From NCBI RefSeq assembly GCF_947179165.1, contig NC_077243.1:49802501-49866500 (forward strand): a stretch of DNA of 64,000 bases, written 5' to 3'. Both the position numbers and the translations under genes were made by a program. Positions 36,392-47,944 of this stretch are shown in pieces. How positions within the stretch are numbered: the stretch's first letter is position 1; every line of letters starts with the position of its first letter. This DNA is from Solanum dulcamara. Taxonomy: Eukaryota > Streptophyta > Magnoliopsida > Solanales > Solanaceae. Below the pieces are notes generated by a model. That model searched no databases and was not told where the DNA came from. It was given only the letters and a program-made list of their open reading frames with translations.

Positions 36392-38512
36392 TGTAAGATC
36401 CCAAAATTCAAAAAGTTGGATCAAAAAGGAAAACTCAAGAAAATTCGATTGACCCCAAGTTTACTAGTCCCTCTATGACTCGTAGTTATTCCTACGAGTC
36501 ATAAGGATGAGTCAAGAGTGAAACCTAAGGGCCTGTCTAGAACCAAACTCAGGACGAGTCCTACGACTCAACTTACTATTCATAGTTGTGTTGACAAGTC
36601 ATAAGGATGACTCATTTCAAATCTTTAGATACCCTCAGACTTGCAGGTTTCTAGACCTACAGTACAAGTCAAGATGATGACTTATAATTGTAAAGACGAG
36701 TCGTACTGACGACTTGTAAGAAAAGTTCAAAGACGAGATTTTAGGCATTTTTCCAAAACCTGCAGGAAGAGTCGTCTTGATGACTCATCACTACTTTTAT
36801 GATTTGTAGAAGGCCTTCCGTAGTTTCAAATTTCACAATTTAATGAAAGGTATTCTTGTCATTTTCCAAGTTCGGTTCAATGAACCTAGACACTTTTATG
36901 GTCAAGTTCAAAGTCTATATAATCTCAATTCTTCAAAATTCCCTCAATGAAAATTCATTCACCAAAATTCTCCCAAGGCAAGGCCATAGAATTCTCTCAA
37001 GCATTCCTACTAATTTCAAGCTAGTGTTTCAATTCCACCAAGATTCTTCTTCAATTTTAAGTTTATTTCATCAAGGTATGTGGGGATTCATCCATGGGTT
37101 CCTCTCACCCATGGAGTTCCAAGGTTTTCTCAAAGTTTTTTTCAAATTTTAATTGTTTATTAACCCTAGTTTTGATAAATTGCATTGGACTATTTTAATT
37201 TTATTTTTAGATGTTATCAATGATCATTACTTTTATGTTTCTACTTGAATTACATGATTTCAAGTTAAATTATGAATGACCATGCATCATTTTATTTTCA
37301 ATTATGAATATGAGGTTCAATGATGATTTTTCATGAGATTGACTATGAGTTCAATGATGTTCAAAGAAAGCTTTTATAAACGAAGTTAAGATTATGATTT
37401 AATGATGAAAGTTATGATGATGATCAATTATGATTAAGGAAAGTTATCATGGTGTGATAAGTACAATTCTCACACAATCATGGTTAAAATGGTGATAAGT
37501 ACAATTCTCATCGAAGTTTGTGAATTCCTATCAATCACTAAAGTTTATGAGTTATTCTAATGATTATTTCCATGATAAAGTTATGATGATGTTTCTATGA
37601 TTTTATGATTTTCGTTGGGATATTGACTAAGCAACGAGAGGACTTATAGGTTGGATTCGGTCCATTCACATAGTTTTTTAGCCAAGGGAATCCTAGTAGA
37701 AACCTAAAGTCCCAAACTATATTGCCCCCCGTAGGTTTCCTTCATGGCTTTGCTAGTGGATCCACATATAGCTATTGAGTTAAAGATTGTTTCTCATGGA
37801 GTCTACCCTTGCAAGTAGCCTATCTCTTCTCGATGTGAAAGTTATATTGGATTCCATGTTATAGTTCGCATGGTCTTAAGATGTCGGTTAACGCTCTTAT
37901 CTCATATAATTTCAATGCAAAGAGTAATTTTTTACTATGAAGTTTTATAATGCATTGACCATAAGTTTTCATACGTTTTCAAGTGCTTTTAAGCTTTACT
38001 CATGTTCATTATAATTGGTCATGCATCCTATGCCATATTTTTCATGTCCTATTACTTGATCATGAATACTCACATACTTAGTACCTTCAATGTACAACGT
38101 ATATTTTGCCTACATTATCTCATAATATAGGAGCAGACGACGACTATCCTATTCGTGGCTAGAGTTGCTTAGTACTCAAAGTTGGTGAGTCCTCATTCAT
38201 CGAGGACATCACTTTTATTTTATGTTGTTCACTTGACTTTTTCTCCTATGATTTAGGTGAGCTAGGATCTTGTCCTAAGCCTCAATCATGTCTATATTAG
38301 AGGCATGTTTAGATGTTGAAATTGATGTAAGTCCATTATTGGACATTGGGATTGATTTACTTTCCTTGAGTTCTACATTTCATTGATTCTTCCACTTAAC
38401 TTAGTATATTATGTACCTTATGCATGTTTAATGATATGTAAAGAGGCTTGGTTGGAGTTCTTTGAGGTTTCGATCATCGTGTTACAACTAGGCCCTAGGT
38501 CGAATCATTACA
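36392..38512 (+). repeat. 5' LTR of T5
   Basis: 2,121 bp, TGTAAGATCCC ... GAATCATTACA. Palindromic slot at about 36470-36800 with GACGAGTC/GACTCGTC-type words. A TATA-like CTATATAATC lies near 36915. A 98-codon open frame at 36856-37152 is LTR leader, not a gene. Confidence 0.85.
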
Positions 38513-38515
38513 AGC

Positions 38516-38528
38516 TTGATATCAACAC
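38516..38528 (+). promoter_or_regulatory. Decayed primer binding site of T5
   Basis: TTGATATCAACAC in the position of TTGGTATCAGAGC, three bases after the LTR end. Confidence 0.65.
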
Positions 38529-38821
38529 AAAAGGTTTAGGAGTGTCTTAGGGAGTCTAACATGCCGCATTAAGTAGATTTTTGTTCATTGGTATAAAGCG
38601 CACCACATCTATGAATAGGAGGATATGAAGCGTCTTAGGAAAATTTTACTTCTTTCATAATCTATATCGTGTAGTAAAGTGGTACTCAAGTCTTTCCTGC
38701 TAACGGTTATTCTTTGTGATTTTCAAAAAATGCCTCCATGAAGATACCCCTCTTGATGGAATGTGGTTGAAGAGAGGCAACAAGCTCTGAATGATACCTT
38801 AAATGACCAAGTCTCCAATGT

Positions 38822-38977
38822 TGTAAGACCCCAAAAAATTGGAAAGATGGAATCAAGAGAAAATCCTCAAAAATATCGACTGAACCCCAAGTGTACGACC
38901 TACTCTACGAATCGTATGGGTTCCTATGAAAATGAGTCATAGAGGGAGTCTTGGGTATTGATCAGGACCGAAGTTCA
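38822..38977 (+). repeat. T6 5' LTR, first piece
   Basis: TGTAAGACCCC start; matches 59428-59590 of the 3' LTR almost base for base. It ends with GTTCA (38973-38977), the target duplication of T7. Confidence 0.85.
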
Positions 38978-40935
38978 TGTAACATCCCTCAAAAATGCCC
39001 ACAAAATACCTTAAGAATGCCTTGAAAATAGGCCACTCATGTAATGCATCCTTAATCTTTTTGGAAAATCTGAGTTCGGAATAGCGATCAAGGGGTCAAA
39101 ACTAGTGGGGAAATGGTCTCGATGAATTTTTAGGACCCGTAGATTGGAAGATAGATTTTCAGAAAAGCTCACAAAATAGTATGGTCCACGACAGGACCGC
39201 GTCGCGGACCTGGAAAGGTTTTCTGGCCGAATTAAGTTTTTTTAAGGGAGTTTTAGTCTTTTCACAAATTATTAGTTAATGAACCTAGAAGTTTTTAGGA
39301 CCTAATTCAACTCTATAAATTAACCTAAACCTCTAATTCTATCCATTCTTCTACAATTCATCTATCAAATAGTTCTCTCTCTATAAAAAGGCTCTCAAGG
39401 GTTTCCATTGAAGACTTCAAGCAAATTCACTCAATTTTTCTATCAAAACTTTCAAATTCTTCCAAATTAATTGGTGTTCTCACTCAAGGTATGTGGGTAT
39501 TGATTCATGGATCCTTTCTCTCAAGGTTTTTATCAAATTAAAGTATGCTATTTTATGGGTTTTGAGATTTGTATTCCAATTGCATAAATTTTGATTTAAA
39601 GTATGATCATGTGTCTATTTTGACATAAATTGATGGATATTGAATTAAATTGAAGAGTTTTTCCATGAATTCTCCTATTTTGATTTTTAGGGTTCATGAT
39701 GTAAATTATGAGTATTTTGATTTATACTTCTAAAGGATATTATCTATATGAATTATGTATGGGCTGATATAAAGCTTATGATCATGCATGTTTTCAAGTG
39801 AATTACATGATTTTCAAAGTCAATTGATTATGCAATTGAATTTTACTCTAAGTTCAAGGTATGAATTTCATGCAAGTTATAAAGTAAGATGACTTAGGGC
39901 CCTATCTGGTAACCTAAGGCCTAACGATATGAATTATGTAAATATGATTCATGATGAAAGGACAATTCTCACATTACAAGTATGTTATGAAAATGAACTA
40001 CTCTATGATTTCAAGCCTCTAATCATGACTATGATATATGATATTATGATTTTATGTTACGTATGTATTTCGTGGGATTTGACTTAGCATCGAGTGGACT
40101 TGAAGTGAGAGTCCTATCAAAAGCATTAGCAGCAGTCTCATGTCCCATAAACTACGTGCCACCGTAGGTTGCCTTTGTGGCCTAGCTAGTGGATCTACAA
40201 ATGGCACATGTTCATGATTAGGAGTCTACCTTGGCAAAGTAGCCTCCTCCTTCTCGATGTGGGTATCATCGGATTCCATATTATAGCTCTCATGGTCTTT
40301 TTATCAGATATGGTTCCTATCCCATATATGTATGATTTCCTAAGTATGTTATGATTTTGAACTTATACTTTTAAATGCTTTGGTCAATATGATTTTCTCA
40401 TGACTTTACGTATTTCATCTTATCATGTGATTTACTTGACCTTTGCATTCCATGATTTACGTTGCATGTCATGCCCTCATACTTAGTACAGTAACATACC
40501 AATGCATACTTTTTGTCTACATTATCTCATAATGTAGGGGTTGAGGTTGAAGATCTTAATCATCCACGTAACTAGTAGGAATTCCCTATCCAACGGTGTT
40601 GTGGTGAATCCTTATTGACCGAGGACTAGTTCCAAGTTGGTTACTATTTTCTTTTTAAAAGACTTTTTCTTATGTTGTATATTGAGGGTGAGCTAGGGAT
40701 ATGTCTTAGCCCCTGCCCATACTCATGTTTAGAGGCATCTAGTTAGACTTATATTTGAGTGTATGTTATCATAAGACATTTTTAGATTTCTATTCATGGT
40801 TTTAGACTCTCTTATGATGTTTCCACTTTTATATTTTACCTTATGTATGCTTATGATATGTACAAGAGACTTGGTTGGTGCCTTTGGGGGTTTTGATCAT
40901 CGTGTTACGACTAGGCCCTAGGTCGGATCATGATA
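38978..40935 (+). repeat. 5' LTR of T7
   Basis: 1,958 bp, TGTAACATCCC ... GATCATGATA (terminal CA decayed). The palindromic slot at 39180-39220 is GGTCC(A/G)CGAC...CGTCGCGGACC. TATAAATT at 39313-39320 is the likely TATA box, so transcription would start near 39345. Confidence 0.9.
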
Positions 40936-40938
40936 AAT

Positions 40939-40952
40939 TTGATATCAGAGCA
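40939..40952 (+). promoter_or_regulatory. Primer binding site of T7
   Basis: TTGATATCAGAGCA (one mismatch) immediately after the 5' LTR. Confidence 0.85.
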
Positions 40953-41154
40953 CAAAATTTTCCAAGTGTCCTAGGGTGTCCATCATTCTACGTCAAGTAA
41001 AGTCTTATTCGTGGGTGTGAAGCGCGCCACACTTATGAGTGAGAGGCTATGAGGCATTTAGGAATTCTTACTTTTTTCATGATCCATGTCGTTATATAGA
41101 GTTTATATTAACACTTCTTTTCTGTAATAGTCTTTCTTTATGATTTTTAGAAAA

Positions 41155-42185
41155 ATAGCTCCAAGAAGACCACCATTTCTAAGAGGAGAGAATGTTAATG
41201 AAGCCCAATCTCCCCCGGCTCCTCAAGACAATAGTCCTATACCGGACCAAGTGACTAATACAGAGTTTTGAGCTGCTATCACTATGCTAGCCAGAGTAGT
41301 GACCAACCAAGGTGTTGTGGCTCGTCCTAATATTTCTACTTTGGCCTCAAGAGTAAGGGACTTTGCACAAATGAATCCTCTAAAATTTCATGGCTTAAAA
41401 GTCGATGAGAATCCTCAAGAGTTTATTGATGAGGTCTATAAGATAGTGAGTATTATGGGGGTGACTTCAGAAAAAAAAACGGAGTTGGCGACTTACCAAA
41501 TCAAAGGTGTTGCTAAAATATGGTACACTCAATGGAAGTTGGAGAGGGTGGATGAAGGTCCTGTAGAATTGGATGCTTTCAAACTTTCTTTCCTTGATCA
41601 CTTTTTCCCTCTTGAGTTAAGGGAGGCTAAAGTGTTGGAGTTCATAAATCTTCGACAAGGCAATATGGGGATGAGGGACTATGCCTTCAAGTTTACTAAG
41701 CTATCCAAGCATGCTCCTTCAATGGTTGCCAATCCACGTGCCCGAATGAGTAAATTCATATCGGGGGTGTCTGACTTGGTTGCTAAGGAATGTCACACCA
41801 CTATGCTTGTTAAGGATATGGACATATCTCAGCTCATGACCTTTGCCAAATAAATTGAAGGAGAAAAGCTCAAACAAATGAGGATGAAGGATTCTAAGAG
41901 AGCCCGGTATGAAGGTAGGTTATCCAATGCTAGGACCGTTGGTAGCAGTGGACTCTCTCATCAAAGCCAAAGCTTGGGGAAGAAGTTTTCTAAGGATAGG
42001 GTGCCATACCCTAAAGCTCAAGGTGAAGGAGGTGCCAATGTTAGTAACCCTTCTCTTCCAAAATGTTCAAAGTGTCGAAGGAATCATGGAGGAAAGCGCT
42101 TGGTTGGAATGGGTGCTTGCTTGGATATGGCAAGATGGGTCATAAGCGATCCAAGTGCCCTCTTGTAGACAACAAGGGTGGAGAT
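41155..42185 (+). pseudogene. Gag of T7
   Basis: The family initiator is ATA here (41155-41157, ATAGCTCCAAGAAGA). The frame is readable with a TGA at about 41269 (in place of Arg in EFRAA), then open from 41284 to 41850. Blocks: SRVRDFAQMNPLKFHG, LATYQIKGVAKIWYTQWKLE, LSFLDHFFPLELREAKVLEF, MRDYAFKFTKLSKHAPS, DISQLMTFAK, then TAA in place of Gln. After the basic KRARYEG stretch and the CSKCRRNHGG motif, the zinc knuckle at about 42115-42160 is broken: one base is missing after GCTTGC and its second Cys is Tyr. About 345 codons in all, a usual Gag length. Confidence 0.88.
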
Positions 42186-45100
42186 GGTCGTCCTATAGGA
42201 GGCCAAGTATAAAAAGGAGCCCAAGCTTAACCTAAGGGTGGCCAACGCAACAACCGATTCTATGCTCTTCATGCTAGGCAGGAGGTTGATGAGGCTTCCG
42301 ATGTGGTCACGGGTATGTTATGAGTCTTTAACTTTAATGTATATGCATTACTTGATCCAGGTGCCAACTTGTCTTTTATTACTCGTTATATTGCTATTAG
42401 ATTTGATGTGTGCCCCGAAGTGTTAATAGAACCTTTCTCGGTTTATACTCCCGTTAGTGGTTCGATATTAGCCAAGAGAGCTTATAGAAATTATCCCGTA
42501 TGGGTCTTACACAAAGTTATTCCTGTGACCTTGTTGAACTTGATATGACTAACTTCGACATCATTCTTGGTATGGATTACATGCCGCCTACGCATTTATA
42601 TATTTTAGAACTCGTGTGGTTAAGTTTCACTTCCCTAATGAGCCTATTCTTGAATGGAAGGGTAATGATTCAGTGGTTAAGGGTCAATTCATCTCATGTA
42701 TTAAGGCTCGAAGAATGATTTCCAAATGGTGCATTTATCATATTGTGCGAGTTAGGGATATTGATTCCAAAACTCCTACTCTTGAGTCGGTCCCAATAGT
42801 TAATGAGTTCTTTGACATGTTTCCCGATGATTTGCCCGGTGTTCCTCCTAAAAAGGAGATTGACTTTGGCATAAATCTTCTTCCCGATACCCAACCTATC
42901 TCTATTCTTCCTTATCATATGGCTCTGACAGAACTTAAGGAGTTGAAAGAACAATTGAAGGATTTGTTGGATAAGAGTTTTATAAGACCAAGTATTTCAC
43001 CACAGGGTGATCTCGTGTTATTTGTTAGGAAGAAATATGGGTCACACCAAATGTGTATAGACTACCGGCAACTGAATAAGGTCACCATAAAGAATAAATA
43101 TCAAATCATAAGGATAGATAACTTGTTTGATCAATTACAATGAGCAAGCTACTTTTCTAAGATTGACCTCTATTCTGGTTATCATCAATTGAGGGTAAGA
43201 GGGTGTGATATTCCCAAGATGGCTTTTCAGACAAGGAATGGTCATTTTGAATTTTTAGTAATGTCGTTTGGGTTGACAAATTCTTCCTCTATATTCATGG
43301 ATTTGATGAATTGTATTTTCAATCCATAGTTGGATATGTTTGTAGTGGTGTTTATTGATGATATCTTAATTTACTCTCGGAATGAGGAAGATCATATGGG
43401 TCACTTAAGGATTGTGTTGCAAATATTGAGGGAAAAGAAACTATTCGCTAAATTTAGTAAGTTCAAATTTTAGCTAAGAGAGGTTGCATTTCTTGGCCAT
43501 GTGGTGTCCGGTGATGGGATTAAAGTCAAAGAAAATGAAGGCAATTAAAAATTGGCCTAGACCATTATCTCCTTCGGATATTAGAAGCTTTTTAGGCTTA
43601 GCCGGATATTACAGAAGGTTTGTTGAAGGTTTCTCATCTATTTCTCCGCCTTTAACTAAGTTGACATAAAAGAAGGCAAAATTTCAATGGTCGGAAGAAT
43701 GTGAGAAAAGTTTCCAAATATTGAAAGATCGTCTTACGTCAGCTCCTATTTTGACATTACCCGAAGGTTCAGATGAGTTTGTTCTTTATTGTGATACTTC
43801 GCGTGTTGGTTTGGGTTATGTCTTGATGCAACATGGTAAGGTTATAGCCTATGCCTCTAGGCAACTTAAAGTACATGAAAGAAACTATCCAACTCATGAT
43901 CTTGAACTTGCGGCGGTTGTGTTTGCATTGAAAATTTGGCGCCATTATTTCTTATGGGGTGCATGTTGATGTGTTTACCGACCACAGAAGCTTGCAATAT
44001 GTGTTTAGTCAAAAGGACTTAAACCTTAGGCAAAGCAGGTGACTTGAACTCCTAAAAGACTATGATATGAGCGTATTCTACCATCTGGGTAAGGCAAATA
44101 TTGTAGCCAATGCTCTTAATCGGTTGTCTATGGGTAGTGTCGCACATGTTGAGGAAGGTAAAAGGGAATTTTTCAAAGAGTTCCATAGATTAGCACGTTT
44201 AGGTGTGCATTTGGTTGATTCCAATAATGTAGGAGTTCTTATACATAATGTTTCAGAATCGTCTCTTGCGGCAGAAGTCAAGGCCAAGCAAGATAATGAT
44301 CCAACTTTGGTCAAATTGAAGAAGTCGATTATCAAAAAATCTGTTGAGGCTTTCTCCTTAGGAGAAGATGGGGTACTATGTTACCAAGGTCAGTTGTGTG
44401 ATCCAAATATTGATGGAGTAAGAGAGTTGATATTGAATAAGGCCCATAGTTCTCGGTATTCAATTCATTTGGGATCCACCAAGATGTATTGTGACTTGAG
44501 GGAAGTGTATTGGTGGAATGGCATGAAGAAGGACATTGCGGAGTTCATGGCTAAGTGTCCTAATTGCCAACAAGTGAAAGTTGAACATCAAAGGCCGAGA
44601 GGTCTAGCTCAAGGAATCGAAATTCCTACATGGAAGTGGGAAGATGTGAATATGGACTTTGTCATGGGTTTGCCTCATACTAGAAGACAACATGATTCTA
44701 TTTGGGTAATTGTGGACTGAATGACCAAATTGGTACATTTTCTACCGGTTAAAACTTCTTATGGTGTCGAAGATTATGCTAAATTGTACATTCGTGAACT
44801 TGTGAAACTTCATGGTGTTTCTTTGTTGATTATATCAGATAGAGATACTCAATTTAGTTTATATTTTTAGAAGTCATTTCAAAAAGGTCTTGGCACCAAA
44901 GTCAGGCTAAGTACCTCTTTCATCCTCAAACCGATGGGCAAGATGAGAGAATAGTTCAAACCTTGGAGGATATGTTAAGGGCATATGTGATTGATCTTAG
45001 AGGAAGTTGGGATGACCATTTTCCATTGATTAAGTTCGCTTACAATAATAGTTATCACTCTAGCATCTAAATGGCTCCTTTTGAATCCTTGTACGGGAAA

Positions 45101-45703
45101 AGATGTAGGTCTCCGATGGGGTGGTTTGAAGTTGGTGAGATGGCGTTGATTGGTCCAGATTTGGTAATTGATGCAATAGAGAAATTAAGGCTCATAAGAG
45201 AAGGATTAAAAATTGATCAAAGTCGTCAAAAGTCCTATTCGGACACTAGGAGGAGAGAGCTTGAATTTGATGTGGATGATATAGTATATTTGAAGATTTC
45301 ACCTATTAAAGGGGTAATGCGGTTTGGTAAGAAAGGGAAGTTGAGCCCTAGATAAATAGGACCGTATAGGATATTGAAGCATATTGGCAAGGTAGCATAT
45401 GAGTTAGACTTGCCACTTGAGTTGGCTTTGGTTCATTCGGTATTTTATGTGTCGATGTTGAGGAAGTTTATGGGTGATCCAAATTCTATTATACCAAGGG
45501 AGAACGTGAGTATAGAAGAGAATTTGACTTATGAGGAGGTCTCAATTGAGATTTTAGACTGGCAAGTGAAGAGACTGAGAAATAAAGATGTTGCATCTGT
45601 CAAAGTGTTGTGGAGGAATCAATAAGTAGAGAGTGCTACATGGGAACCAGAATCAGACATGATGAAGCGATATCCTTATCTGTTTCCTTTCACTCAAGCC
45701 TAA
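42186..45703 (+). pseudogene. Pol of T7: protease, RT, RNase H, integrase, chromodomain
   Basis: Domains in order. Protease near 42340-42500: LLDPGANLSF, so D-P-G replaces D(S/T)G. RT 42780-43480: [41 protein letters not shown], then a TGA, then [14 protein letters not shown] and [13 protein letters not shown]; the catalytic Asp pair is present. RT thumb [23 protein letters not shown] near 43550-43620. RNase H 43720-44130: [24 protein letters not shown], with a frameshift near 43965, then GKANIVANALNRLS. Integrase HHCC near 44440-44580 (HSSRYSIHLG ... CPNCQQ); core with MDFVMGLP and ISDRDTQF (G to D); the Glu region is frameshifted near 44935. Chromodomain 45531-45703 ends RYPYLFPFTQA and TAA, with an internal TAA. 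About ten lesions; not active. Confidence 0.9.
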
Positions 45704-45921
45704 AGGTACTAATTTAATCATCATCAAACTGATTAAACTTCTACGCTTCAATTCCATAAGTCATTCATATGCATGCATGATTCATGAAAATGATTTTTCT
45801 CAATGACTATGTTTTATTTTAAGTACGAAGTTTACACGTTCTTTGAATTTTTCAAGTGTCTTCATGTCCATATTGGGTTTGTAAACCCTTTTTCCATGTC
45901 TTTCCTAAATTAGTAGAATCT

Positions 45922-45954
45922 CATTCGAGGACGAATGTTCCAAGGGGGAGATAT
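45922..45954 (+). promoter_or_regulatory. Polypurine tract of T7 and upstream hairpin-like block
   Basis: CAAGGGGGAGATAT abuts the 3' LTR start TGTAAC. It is preceded by ATTCGAGGACGAAT, a perfect 5 bp inverted repeat around a 4 base loop, then GTTC. Confidence 0.85.
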
Positions 45955-47939
45955 TGTAACATCTCTCAAAAATGCCCATAAAATACCTTAAGAATGCCTT
46001 AGAAATAGGCCACTCATATAACGTATTATCCTTAATCTTTTTGGAAAATCTGAGTTTAGAATATCGATCAGAGGGTCAAAACTTGCAGAAAAATGGTCTC
46101 AGTGAATTTTTAGGACCCGTAGATCGGAAGATAGATTTTCGGAAAATCTCACAAAATAGTATGGTCCGCGACAGGACCACGTCATGGACTTGGGAAGGTT
46201 TTCTGCTGAATTGAGTTTTTTTAAGAGCGCTTTAGACTTTTCTCAAATTATTAGTTAATGAACCTAGACGTTTTTAAGACCTAATTAAACTCTATAAATT
46301 AACGTAAATCACTAATTCTATTCATTCTTTTACAATTCATCTATCAAATAGTTCTCTCTCTACAAAAAGGCTCTCAAAGGTTTCAATTGAAGATTTCAAG
46401 CAAATTCACTCAATTTCTCCATCAAAACTGTCAAGTTCTTTCAAATTAATTGGTGTTCTCACTCAAGGTATGTGGGTATTGATTCATGGATCCTTTCATC
46501 CATGAAGCCCAATCAATTTCTCAAGGTTTCTATCAAATTAAAGTATGATATTTTATGGGTTTTGTGATCTCTATTTCAATTGCATAAATTTTGATTTAAA
46601 GAATGATCATGTGTTTATTTTGATATAAATTGATGGATATTGAATTAAATTGAAGAGTTTTTCCATTAATTCTCCTATTTTGATTTTTAGGATTCATGAT
46701 GTAAATTATGAGTATTTTGATTTATACTTCTAAAGGATATTATCTATATGAGTTATGTATGAGCTGATACAAAGTTTATGATCATGCAGGTTTTCAAGTG
46801 AATTACATGATTGTCAAAGTCAATTAATTATGCAATTGACTTTTACTCTAAGTTCAAGGTATGAATTTCATGCAAGTTATGAAGTAAGGTGACTTAGGGC
46901 CCTATGTGGTAAACTAAGGCCTAATGATATGAATTATGTAAATATGATTCTAATGATGAAATGACAATTCTCACATTACAAGTATTTTATGAAAATGAGC
47001 TACTCTATGATTTCAAGCCTCTAATCATGACTATGATATATGATATTATGATTTTATATTATATATGTATTTTGTGGGATTTGACTTAGCATCGAGTGGA
47101 CTTGAAGTGGGGGTCCTACTAAAATCCTTAGTAGCAGCCTCATGTCCCATAAACTATGTGCCACCGTAGGTTGCCTTTATGGCCTAGCTAGTGGATCTAC
47201 AAATAGCACATGTTCATGATTAGGAGTCTACCTTGTAAAAGTAGCCTCTTTCTTCTCGATGTGGGTGTCATCGGATTCCATGTTATAGCTCTCATGGTCT
47301 TATTATCGGTTATGGTTCCTATCCCATATATGTATGATTTCTTAAGTATATTATGATTTTGAACTTATGCTTTTAAATGCTTTGGTCAATATGATTTTCT
47401 CATGACTTTACGTATTCCATCTTATCATGTGATTTACTTGACCTTTGCATTCCATGATTTACGTTGCATGTCATGTTCTCATACTTAGTACATTTCAATG
47501 TACTAATGCATACTTTTTTCCTACATTATCTCATAATATAAGGGTTGAGGTTGAAGATCCCAATCATCCATGTAACTAGTAGGCATTCCCTATCTGGCAG
47601 TGTTGTGGTGAGTCCTCATTGACCGAGGACTAGTTCCAAGTTGGTTACTGTTTTCTTTTCAAAATACTTTTGCTTATGTTGTATATTGAGAGTGAGCTAG
47701 GGACATATCTTATCCCCCATCCATACTCATGTTTATAGGCATCTAGTTGGACATATGTTTGAGTCTATGTTATCATAAGACATTTTCATATTTCTATTCA
47801 TAGTTTTAGACTCTCTTATGATGTTTCTGCTTTTATATTTTACCTTATGTATGCTTATGATATGTACAAGAGGCTTGGTTGGTGCCCTTCGGAGTTTCAA
47901 TTGTCGTGTTACGACTAGGACCTAGGTCGGGTCTTGACG
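45955..47939 (+). repeat. 3' LTR of T7
   Basis: 1,985 bp, TGTAACATCTC ... GTCTTGACG (terminal A of CA changed to G). It aligns throughout with 38978-40935, and has a short extra piece near 46500-46518 (CATGAAGCCCAATC type) missing from the 5' copy. Confidence 0.9.
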
Positions 47940-47944
47940 GTTCA

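Larger units (their letters stand above)
36392..38821 (+). mobile_element. T5: 5' LTR and leader of a chromovirus interrupted by T6
   Basis: The LTR is followed by a decayed primer binding site and the first codons of gag (ATGCCTCCATGAAG near 38731, with an immediate TGA), then QALND-LNDQVSN. At 38821 the sequence stops and a new LTR start TGTAAGACC begins (T6). The T6 gag (50249 onward) shows how this leader normally continues. The rest of T5 must lie right of the window. Confidence 0.8.
38978..47939 (+). mobile_element. T7: full-length chromovirus nested in the T6 5' LTR
   Basis: 8,962 bp with perfect 5 bp duplications GTTCA at 38973-38977 and 47940-47944. LTRs 38978-40935 and 45955-47939; interior 40936-45954 with gag, protease, RT, RNase H, integrase and chromodomain in order and the best-preserved polypurine tract in the window. 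The LTRs differ at roughly one base in ten to twenty by eye, mostly C/T and G/A changes, so it is not recent. Closest in type to the Tekay/Del chromovirus clade (about 2 kb LTRs, C-terminal chromodomain). Confidence 0.92.

Noticed and set aside
36856..37152. 98-codon plus-strand open frame
   Set aside because: Inside the T5 LTR, downstream of the TATA-like site. The homologous regions of the T6 LTRs (48380-48660, 62385-62629) do not keep the frame.
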